Origin: Neurospora crassa OR74A
Lineage: Eukaryota > Ascomycota > Sordariomycetes > Sordariales > Sordariaceae
Direction: 5' to 3'
NCBI RefSeq assembly: GCF_000182925.2
Contig: NC_026501.1
Coordinates: 8,101,917 to 8,165,916 of the forward strand
DNA length: 64,000 nt
The notes beneath the pieces were generated by a model. The model saw only the letters and a program-made list of their open reading frames with translations. It was not told the DNA's origin and searched no databases. Below, piece after piece: positions 55,168 to 64,000 of this stretch (the stretch's first letter is position 1; every line of letters begins with the position of its first letter). A program made the translations under genes and the position numbers.

Positions 55168-58100
55168 ATGGACGAAATGAATTACACGATGCAGGCTTCT
55201 GTTCATCCTGTCCCGCTTCCCGGCTGGTGGGTAAATGGTCCGCAAATCCGTGGGCAAGGTCGTTGCCCATACAGAAGTGGACTGATGGAAGGCGCAGCAA
55301 GTGGAACGCAAACGGGAGATTCCGAAGGTGGAAGTCTTGTTGGGACAACAGAAGGAGCTGGAGGATCTAGAGGATCACAACCGAACCACGGGCAGTCATC
55401 AACAACAACATCCAACCGCCATCAACAGTCGACCCTGCCTCACCCGCCGCCACACCTACCGCCCGCGTCATCATTACACCACTCATTCTTCCTTCACGCG
55501 GGTTATTCTGACAACTCTCTCCCGCTTCCACAACAGCAAAACTATTATTTTCTCCCTCCCATTCAGGTACAGCAGATTCCTGGATCCCATGGGCCCACGC
55601 CGCCATCATTTCCCACATATCCCTCAGGCCCTTCTCCGCCTACGTCCCACTCGGCGAATCGAGGGTACGATCCAGTTCACGCTGCCAGCAACAGCAACCA
55701 CGCCATGAACAACCAAAACAGAACTAGTCAAGAGTCTGGTCAGGGTAATAGTGGAAACGCCGGCAACAACATGGACAATCCGGGTGGCAATCGGCAAGAC
55801 AGCCATCCATCTACTGGCCATGCTCATCACTACGGAGGCAACGGCACCAGCAGTAACAACAACAGCAACAACAATGCCAATAATGGCAACGTCACGGCCC
55901 CGACCACGGGCGTCAGCGCCTCGAGTGTCAGTGCCGGAAACACGGTCACGTCCGGTACCGGTACTAACACGTGGTTCCCAGCACAGTCCACGACGGCATC
56001 TTGGCCTCTCCCTTCCCTCGCTTTCCAGGTACAGCCTTCGGTTCCCTACTTTGCTCCGCCGGGCTCCATGGCAGAGCTGTACGGCATGAATGGTGGTTCC
56101 TCAGGAAATTTGGGTAGAGGGCCGGGGGCGCAACCAGCTGCGAACCCCGTCTCCAGTGCAGATGCAGACACGCTTATGGGCAACACAGAAACTCAAGGTG
56201 GCTCATCTGCTGCAACTGCTGCAACCGCCACTCCGCGGGTTGGTGGCTTAGACTCGGGACCGATACAGGCTGGCTGGACGCCTCAACAGGGACCGAGCCG
56301 TTCTGCATTCCCACCAGTGCCGCCACCACCACCACCACCACCCGGTCTGTCGTCCATAGAAGCAGGCTACCTCGACAGGTTTACAAGCTCGCATAATCAC
56401 CCGACCTTCAGCAACATCAATCCTCTCGGCCAGGTACTGCCAGACCCAGGCCATTGGGGTTCTCGTCACACAAGCCACGCAACTAGTGTCAACAACCCCA
56501 ATCAACATCACACAAATGGGCCCCCGCTGGGTCATCGTCGCCAACCTTCGCATCAATCTAGTCAACCTGTACTCCCAGCTACTGCGACCTCATCAGCAGG
56601 TAGTCATATCAGGCTTCCCGCCCCCGATCTTCGCTCAAGGCTCGCTCCATATCGTCCGTCAAGCATGTCGATTCCAACCGAAGGCGGCAACGACTTGTTT
56701 CATGCCCTTCAGCTTCCCCAGGGCCCCCCAAACCCCCCGGGCCCCCAGGCTTCGGCATCGAGCGCTGACCGACCGTCTCGCCAACAACCAGGCTCCGGGT
56801 TGACGAATACAGCTGCACCACTTCCCGATAATCAGTCCCGCACTGGCTCCGCCACCACCTCTGCATCTGCTCCCACTCCGGTGTCCGTGTCCAATACGGG
56901 GCACCCATTTGTTGGACATTCAACTTCGTTCTCCCGTGGGCCTGCCTATCCCGAGATGCGAACAGAGATGCGAGATCTCCTGGTGCGAGCCCTTCATCCC
57001 TCCGACAGCCTCAGTGACGACGATATGGATTTTCCAGACGAGATACCGACGCGCCGGCTAGTCGATGAGGAAAGAGCAGCGCAGTTACTCAGGGCACGGC
57101 AGGTAGCTCGCGGACAAAGTACAAAGAAGGTGGCGTCTCGAAAGGCGATAGAAAGTCTTGAACCTGTAAATGTTGCGGACTTGCCTGAAACGGATCGGAG
57201 TAAGTTGCCATCTTATCTTTGTATCGCAGAGATCATTGAGTCTAACTTGGCAGTCTGCGATATTTGCTACAACGATTACGGTACCGAGAGCCCGGAGGGC
57301 ATTTCAGAGCAACCGTTACGACTTCCCATATGCAAACATATATTCGGCGAACATTGCATCAAAAAGTGGTTTCAGGATTCGAATAGCTGTCCTTACTGTC
57401 GATCTGAGCTTCCTACACAGCAAGTATACACTCAGGCCAATGCCCAGTCCATCAGAGAGTTTCTAGATAGTGGGCACTTCAGGCGTCATGGGAGTAGAAC
57501 GTAAGCTTTGCCCTCCAGTCTTTCAACCTTTTGCTCTGACACGTTTACAGGCAGCACGAGTTACTTCGTCAAATGGCCCAATTCAATGAGAGGTATAGCA
57601 GCCCCAGGGCATGGCAAGCAGCGGATCGACGATCGCCTCCTTCGGAAAATACAGGCAACACGAGACGAGGGCCCAGACACGGCAGCTTGCACCAGCGACA
57701 GTCATCATCGGGAACGTCTGCACAAAGCAGCCAACGCCCACCGCGTGAAAGGGTCAGTCTCGTGCCCCCCATCCTCGCTGGTAGATTCTGTATCTGCTCT
57801 CCTGCGAAAAGCTGGAAGTCGGACTACTGACAACCTTCTTCGCGATCCAGCCTGCCTCTGATGGTGACAACGCCTACAGAATTGCCGACACGAGCCAGAT
57901 GTCCTCCACTCCCCAACAGCCACCGGCGCCATCATACACATCCGAACCAGCACCTCCATGGATGCAGCATGGTGAAGCGTCTTTTGCCTTTGAGCCCTCA
58001 AATCGCGACCCTGCTTTCCCTGATCAGATCCCCGGCACGAGGGGCCCCGCACAAGGGCAGCCGTCCATACTTGCACAGCGTGATCAGCCTCTTGCGTCCA

Positions 58101-58177
58101 CATATTCCGGTGAAACCCCTTTCCCTGGTTCTTCTACCTTTCCCCTTACTGGTGCTGGTAGACAGTGGCCTGAATAG
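55168..58177 (+). CDS. long disordered RING-finger protein, probable E3 ubiquitin ligase
   Basis: Proposed exons 55168-57500, 57551-57752 and 57851-58177, giving 953 aa; an in-frame ATG at 55150 adds six residues. Residues 1-650 are low complexity (Asn, Gly, Ser, Pro, Gln, with a poly-Pro run [10 protein letters not shown]). The RING starts near residue 697: CDICYNDY, then ICKHIFGEHCIKKWF and NSCPYCRSE. In the usual C-x-H-x2-(C/H) block the ligand position after IF is Gly and a His follows two residues later; this is a variant I recall from fungal RING proteins. The C-terminal gene model is unsure. Without intron 2 the frame ends at 57830. After the TAG at 58175 the same frame is open for 50 more codons, and another frame with coding-like ending (ERKRKRRDL) stops at 58685. 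Confidence 0.75.
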
Positions 58178-58685
58178 GGACACGGGTCTCATGCTTCCTC
58201 GAACCAGTTGGCCAACACTGGAGCAAGACATGCTGCTCAACCTTCCCCACAAGAGCAGGCCTCTGCTGCCAGACAAGTTACTGAGACTTCACCAGAGGGA
58301 GACGATCCGTCTTTCCCGGGCAATAGATGAGGTCCTCGCTGCTGCACATCTTGCTGGAATTTGGCCACAAGGGCAGCGCACCGTTTCTGGTCATGATGTC
58401 TTGGCTTGGAGAAAGGAGGCTATCAACTCTGGACGTCTACGGCACTCGTTTTCTGGAGGTGGTAGGCATCCTATCGCACACAAGCAGCCCTCCGAAGCTC
58501 ATGATCATCAGGCCACATGGGAATTGAACGGCAACAACACCCTTCCTGGCAACAGTGATGCCCGCTTCATTGACTCCAATTCTTCTTTGCAACTGCCTTC
58601 CTCTTCTCACCAACTGATTCCGCCTGATAGACCTGGTTGTCTAGGCCCATGGCTTGAAAGAAAGCGCAAGCGTCGCGATTTATAG
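58178..58685 (+). other. coding-like sequence downstream of the RING gene stop
   Basis: The frame of exon 3 continues for 50 codons after the TAG with composition like the gene itself (Ser/Gln/Pro/Ala rich, for example SHASSNQLANTGARHAAQPS). A different frame then gives a basic, plausible protein end (HKQPSEAHDHQATWELNG to KRKRRDL) stopping at 58685. It may be real C-terminal coding sequence joined by splicing that I cannot resolve, or 3' untranslated region. Confidence 0.4.
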
Positions 58686-59567
58686 TCGTAGGAGTAGGTT
58701 ACTTTTCAACGGACGGGGGCTATTTTTCTAACTCCAGGCTTACCCACTTTCATTTTAACGTCACGTCTGTTTGAACTTCTTTTTCTTTTTGTTGCATCAC
58801 GCATTGATCAGTCTCTTTCCTTTTGTGGTCATCAAAAAGCGTTTGGAGTTCAGGTCACGGGAGCAAGCGCGGTTGGATTTCAGTCTCCACCATAAGCATT
58901 AGGCGTTCTGGTATGCGGTTCTCTTTTATTTAGTTGCCTTGTTCGAAGGAAGTATGCCAATAGAGCGGAATGGTACGTAGCTGATAATCCTTCATCGAGT
59001 GGAAACGCACAGAACTCGATTCACAGCGCAAGAAAGGGACATATTCTACCTATCTTTTTGAAGAAAAGCGTCGATGCGGACTTAGAAATCATTGGAATGG
59101 TAGACAACGTGACGTAGCGCAGGTGGCAAGGTGGGCCGATTCATTTAGCCTTCCCAGCGCAAAGAATGAGTGAGCATGATGAACATCAAAGCGAAAAGAG
59201 GAAAAGAAGGTACATGGAATGAGAGGATGCGAGTCAAATCCATATCGGGGGCTTGGAGACAACTTGTTCTGGAGGGAGAAAAAAGGCACAGGGGATAGGT
59301 AATTTGGAAGGATGTCAAACACAGCGCAGTGAATTTAGGAATACACCAGACATACAATAACGACTGACTGACTATCCTTGACAGTATGTATTCTTGACTG
59401 TCCGGAACAACCAAGCCGTCACGATCGGATTTGGTTCGTTTTGATACATGACTGTCTCGCCAGTTGTTGGTCTATGTTAGTTAGTCTAGCTGACGGCTTT
59501 TTGCAATCGGGTAGTGATCTCAAGTATGACAAGAAATAAAAACTACACAATCAATAAATCTCCAGGT

Positions 59568-59591
59568 ACAGACAGACAGACAGACAGACAG
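59568..59591. repeat. (GACA)n microsatellite, six units
   Basis: Tandem GACA units in intergenic DNA. Confidence 0.85.
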
Positions 59592-59708
59592 CAAGCACTG
59601 CAGAAAGAAGTACCTTGTTACCTACCTCACCAACCTCACTCAAACCTTGAGGAGCACATATACATAGTAGAAGGAAGAAAAAAAAGAAAAAGAAGAAAAA
59701 AAAAAAAG

Positions 59709-59718
59709 AAAAAAAAAA
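59709..59718 (-). terminator. RNA polymerase III type T-run
   Basis: A10 on the plus strand, hence T10 on the minus strand, about 10 nt beyond the 3' end of the tRNA-like sequence. Further T-rich blocks follow. Confidence 0.45.
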
Positions 59719-59727
59719 GGTCCAATG

Positions 59728-59848
59728 TGGCCACAAAGGGGATCGAACCCGAGTCTGCTTCCCCGGCAGAGGGAGTATGCCTTCGAGGTATATAATCGCA
59801 ATAGACAGTTACGGGGCTCCAATCCCTTAACCACTACGCCACGCAACC
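59728..59848 (-). tRNA. tRNA-like sequence, 121 nt, identity undetermined (intron-containing or decayed)
   Basis: Reading the minus strand, an A-box match (TGGCGTAGTGG) follows a 7-nt candidate acceptor strand GGTTGCG. A B-box match (GGTTCGATCC) precedes TGTGGCC, which can pair with GGTTGCG through several G-U wobbles. The spacing leaves about 35-48 nt more than a mature tRNA, as expected for an intron or a long variable arm. A T10 run follows. The D-arm and T-arm pair imperfectly and I could not place an anticodon with confidence, so a pseudogene is possible. Confidence 0.5.
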
Positions 59849-62281
59849 CACAGACTCGAGCTGTCTCCGATAATTGAGGTGAAAGGTTGGGCTTATGTAC
59901 TACGTACTGCTGGGATTGGGTGCCTGATGCCTCTGGTCCCGTGTTTGTGTTTGGCTTTGAGACGCGGCTTGACTTGGGATGAAAGCTATGGGGTCGTGTT
60001 TGATTCCCCCAAGAGGCTGGCCCCGCCGTTTGTGAGTGTGAGTGAGTGTGTGACCTGGCAAGGAAGGTACGGAAGTTAGAGCTTCTGTGCCTTCAGGGCG
60101 GGGACTCTGAGGGAGAGTGATGGTGGTGGACGGTCAAGTAGGATGGAAGTTGTTCGCGACGGGGCTTGATCTTATCCTGCAATCACTGAGGGGGAGACTC
60201 CAGTCAAAGGTTTGCATGAACGATGGAATCCCATGTAAGGTAGGCTGGTGAACGCCATAAAGGAACGGAGACGCCACCGGTTGTTGTTGCGCCATTTGAA
60301 GCCAGACTGCTGGTACTCGAGCAGATTTGTTGGAGAACCAACGCGATGAAATGGAAACAACTGGAATGATAGATTGAAACAACTTCCCGCTCCCCCTCGT
60401 TTCCAAAGTTGCTTATGCATATTGTGAGGATGGAGCAGGTCTGATTCGGTATACTCGGTATCACCGTTTTGTTCTTGACTTGGTCAGTAGGACGACCGAA
60501 GTCTTCGGACGTAGACTGTTTCGTGTAGTCCCAAGCACGGTGGTGGGTTATGTAATTCCACTTGGCATCGACATTGCCAGTCCAATACTGGTTTGTTTGT
60601 TAGCTCGAGACGTCCCGTTGGCTCCTCTAGGAGCTTTAATGTGTCATTGTCTCGTTTCGTTTCATGACTAAGGTGTGAACATACCTTGAATATGCTATTT
60701 CCGAGATTAATGTCATACTGTATCTTGTTGATTGCTTTCTGAACCGCACCTAGCCATTTGATCTTTCCTTGTAAGGGTTGTGACAAACCGGCTTAAATCT
60801 TGTCCAGTATACTACAGGATTAAGCCGTACTGAACAACTCTGCGGTGGACATGCTCCTGGCCGTTTGGCTGGACAATGTAAGTGTCGAAGAAAGTCCGGA
60901 AATCAACATACGTTCCCTGTGTTGACTCCTCCTTGAGAAGTCCTGATCGCGGAAAGTAATCATGAAGGCGATTCGACCGACAATATAGAGTGCCCTGGCT
61001 GGATCAGATGACGGGGGGATTTTGTCTGAATCCATCGTGGCAGAAGAACTAAAGCCAGGCCAGGCAAGCACTGGACAAGGCTCTGGTGGATCGTCAGCGA
61101 GCCTTGTGGTGGAGACGGGTTAAGAGAGCCATTGCGGCTGTCTGGTCACTGCATCACGATCACTGATGGTGTGCATGCTCCCACGACTGGAAAAGCAGAT
61201 ATAATTACGGGCTTGTGGGAGTGATCAACGACTTCCATTTGGCTCATGGTGGTCGAGTGTGTTGCTTGGAAAAAAAGATGGTGGGCTCCTGTGTCTGATT
61301 GTAGTCAAAACTCCACAGACCTGAGCATGTAAACTGCGGGGGAAACACGCTTAGGTTCCATGTTGCCCTTCCCCTAGGTACCTTAGCCACGCTCCGTGAT
61401 CTCATACCATCGATCGCAGTCGCCCGTTCAATAGTTGAGTGATGATGGGAAGGAACGATCTTCGAGCTGTGTGAACTTTTTGATGGGGTCGGGCCGGAGG
61501 CAAGTGCCATGGACGTTGGTAGTGGATAACTTGAGCCGCGCCGGCCGGACTTGTAGTGGACTTGGGACGAGGGGCGGGCCCCGACCACGCCGCCAATCCC
61601 GCCCATAGCTTTCGGCATTTCCCGCTATAAGGGGCCGGCAGAGAGAGAGTGAGAGCTGAAAAGAGGAACCTCGGCTCTGTGTCCACCCAGCCCCAGCCTT
61701 TTACATATGGACTTCCACCCCGGAATTCGGACCCGCCCACACCATCCAACCTCCATCGTTGTATCGCGCCTGTTCTAGCGTCGATGATTTCTCATCTAAC
61801 ATTTCGTCGGTACGCTTTATGAGGGCCTGTTTTGAGTGTCAATTTTATAGAAACTTCTGGCTTCAACCCGGTGGTAGGAGTATGATTGACATTGCTTTTC
61901 ATTGGGACATCATCATCGAATAGACGGTCTTGATTTGTGCATCCATCGCATCTGGGCGAGCATCATTCGGCAGCCGCCCAGCAACCAGGCGAAAGTCAAC
62001 TTCCTAGACTTCCCCAGAGTCCCCGCTCTTGTTCCCAGTCACGGTGCCCTGCCGAGACATTAGCGCCACTGTTACAGCCGCGGTCGCTATCGACGACAAC
62101 AACAAGTGGAATCTGTTTCAGTACTTATACATCGTGAACCCGCCTGCGCAACACCACCCGAACGAATCCCAGCTTACAGCAGAGATCCATAATTGTTAGC
62201 ACTTTATGTAACTCGTGGCTAGTTCACATCACCTCCATTATCGAGAATCCCTTACGGTGACCACGTCAACATTGAGCCATT
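59849..62281. other. intergenic before the kinase-like gene
   Basis: About 2.4 kb. A CCTAGGTACC motif lies at 61373-61382. Frames are short; the 61937-62137 frame probably belongs to the 5' leader of the next gene. Confidence 0.5.
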
Positions 62282-63600
62282 ATGGCGGGGCGAGTTCGTC
62301 ATCCCATCGACATCAGGGCCCTCGAGTCGTGGCTGGCCCAGAAGGTGCCTGATATTGAGGCGCCGCTGGATATCAAGCAGGTGGGTGTCCATCCCATATC
62401 GAATGCGCCGCTGGTCACCATCTAACTATACATCTTCCCCCTCTCGTCACTACAGTTCGGCTTTGGTCAATCCAACCCGACGTACCAATTGACTGCCGCC
62501 GACGGCAGGAAATATGTCCTCCGCAAGAAGCCCCCAGGAAAGCTGGTGTCCAAGACCGCCCACAAGGTCGAACGCGAATACCGCATCCTGACTGCCCTCT
62601 CCGACACCGACGTGCCCGTACCCAGGACCTACTGCCTGTGCGAGGATGAGTCCGTCATCGGCACCCCCTTTTACATCATGTCCTTCCTCGATGGCCGCAT
62701 TTTCGAGGATCCTATAATACCCAACGTGCTTCCCGACCAGCGCCGCGCCATCTGGAGCGATGCTGTCCGCGTCCTAGCCAAGTTGCATCGTATCGATCCC
62801 AGGAGCGTCGGTCTCGAAGAGTTCGGCAAGCCTTATGGCTTCTACAGCCGTCAGGTGGACACCTGGAAGACTATCTGCACCGCGCAGGCCAAGGTCGAGG
62901 ATGTCGATACGGGTGAGCCCGTCGGCCAGTTGCCCTTCTTTGAGGAGATGATGCAATACTTTTCCGACCTGAGGCAGCAGCCGGCCGATAGGGCGACATT
63001 GATTCATGGCGACTTCAAGATTGACAACCTCGTTTTCCACAAGACAGAGCCGAGGGTGATTGGTATTCTAGAGTGAGCCGCCTCCCCCAATTTCCATCAC
63101 CAGACCCATTCTCCTTGCCCATATTCAAACTAACACTCTACCAAATCAGCTGGGAAATGTCCACAATCGGCCACCCCCTCTCCGACCTCTCTAATCTTCT
63201 CACGCCCTTTTATACCGCCCGCCTCGACCCTCGCCAATCCATCAACGTGCACCCTGGATTCCTCCCGCGCGCCACGCGCGGCCTCCCGCCCGTCGATGAG
63301 ATTACCGAGCTTTACTTCAACGTGACCAGCCCAGTAGGGCGGTCAACCTTCGAAATTTCGCTGCACCGACAGGCGTCACCTGCTGAGGAGCTCGAGCGCC
63401 GGCGCGAGCTCGCGTGGGCCCAGGCCTTCAACATCTTCCGGCTGTCAGCCATTTGCCAGGGCATTGCGGCGCGCGTGGCGAGCAGGCAGGCTAGCAGTGC
63501 GCAGGCGAAGAGGTATGCTGATGCGCGAGATCCGATGGCGAGATTTGCGTGGAAGTTGTGTCAGGATGTGGAGGAGAAGAGTCCTAGGCCGAGGATATAG
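62282..63600 (+). CDS. APH-family phosphotransferase (ACAD10/ACAD11 N-terminal-like kinase)
   Basis: Three exons: 62282-62380, 62456-63072 and 63150-63600, giving 388 aa. The start MAGRVRHPIDIRALESWLAQ is followed by FGFGQSNPTYQL (nucleotide loop, directly after intron 1), YVLRKKPPGKLV with the ATP-binding lysine, and the catalytic HGDFKIDN loop (His217, Asp219, Asn224). DWEMSTIGHPLSDLSNLL carries the magnesium-binding Asp239, whose codon is split by intron 2. The order and spacing match the aminoglycoside phosphotransferase fold as found in ACAD10/ACAD11 and their stand-alone fungal relatives. Human ACAD10/11 kinases phosphorylate 4-hydroxy fatty acyl-CoA; the fungal substrate is unproven. 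No targeting signal is evident; the last residues are not a clear peroxisomal signal. Confidence 0.88.
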
Positions 63601-64000
63601 TCTGTAATCTATTTTTGTAGTCCTGGTTGGTGGCTTTTGATTATTTTAGTTTTGGGCCTCATCGGTCATATTTTGGATCACTTCAGGGGGTTTGGAGTCC
63701 ATTAGCCAGTCAGTCGGCAACGTAGCCCGAGTATATAGTCTACTTTTGTCTGGCAAAGTCAAACAACTAATTGTTCGTCCACTTAAAACTGGCAAGAATA
63801 GGTAGGCTTTTAGCAGCTACAGGTTTTGAAGTGAACCAGAAGCACAGGCAGGCGCTCTCCCAGAAAGACTCATATGATTACTTTTGTCATCCTTGAACCA
63901 GTTTCGCCTATGTGTTATTAACATCATTGTATGACCCTACTGACATGGTATTTCAAGACACTTGGTTAAGTAAAAGCACTGATACCTTTTACCATAACCC
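63601..64000. other. right-edge intergenic region
   Basis: 400 bases following the last gene; no feature seen beyond its 3' untranslated region. Confidence 0.6.

Larger units (their letters stand above)
58686..59727. other. intergenic with GACA microsatellite and A-rich tract
   Basis: About 1 kb. A GACA repeat of six units lies at 59568-59591. The A-rich stretch at about 59671-59718 corresponds to T-runs downstream of the minus-strand tRNA-like locus. Confidence 0.5.

Noticed and set aside
61937-62137. 66-aa frame just upstream of the kinase-like gene
   Set aside because: Probably 5' untranslated sequence; no match to an N-terminal exon of this family.

Overview
The window reads as a chromosome arm segment from a filamentous ascomycete of the Sordariales, most likely close to Neurospora or Sordaria. 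The grounds are gene content, short introns (about 50-160 nt) with GTAAGT/GTATGT-like donors and CTGAC/CTAAC branch points, and proteins that closely match the filamentous-fungal type of HAM-4/PRO45, Mgr2, an Hst2-type sirtuin, Tpa1/Ofd1, ribulose-phosphate 3-epimerase and Rad17. From memory and unverified, several of these are also close neighbours on N. crassa linkage group I (ham-4, laccase, sirtuin, epimerase). No mobile element that looks whole, no CRISPR array and no bacterial-type operon was seen.

Left part (2.4-9.5 kb): an island of at least five small paralogous genes, all on the plus strand, plus two decayed tandem partial copies. Each intact copy has the same unusual architecture. 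A tiny first coding exon (usually ATGCC) is followed by a conserved 20-nt microexon and then a main exon. The splice phases are identical in all five, and the second junction always splits an Asp codon. The proteins are 61-82 aa, except the first (212 aa), which has a Thr/Pro-rich N-terminal extension and a CaaX-like end. I do not recognise the family. This is the best candidate in the window for something undescribed.

Middle (11.2-48.7 kb): a mostly conserved housekeeping segment. In order: ham-4/PRO45 (-), MGR2 (+), a secreted-type laccase (+), two hypothetical proteins (-), an Hst2-like sirtuin (-), an ankyrin protein with a Clr5-like N-terminus (-), a cystathionine-synthase-family PLP enzyme (+), a four-exon conserved hypothetical (-), Tpa1/Ofd1 prolyl dihydroxylase (-), rpe (-) divergent from a questin-oxidase-like gene (+), and a large intronless rad17 (+).

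Right (48.7-64 kb): a 6.5-kb stretch without a convincing gene, then a long disordered RING-finger protein (+) whose C-terminal gene model is uncertain. A tRNA-like minus-strand locus with A/B boxes and a downstream T-run follows, and then an APH-family kinase-like gene (+). Long homopolymer tracts (up to about 32 nt) and a short palindromic motif (ACCTAGGTA) are scattered through the noncoding DNA; two of the homopolymers lie inside introns of real genes.
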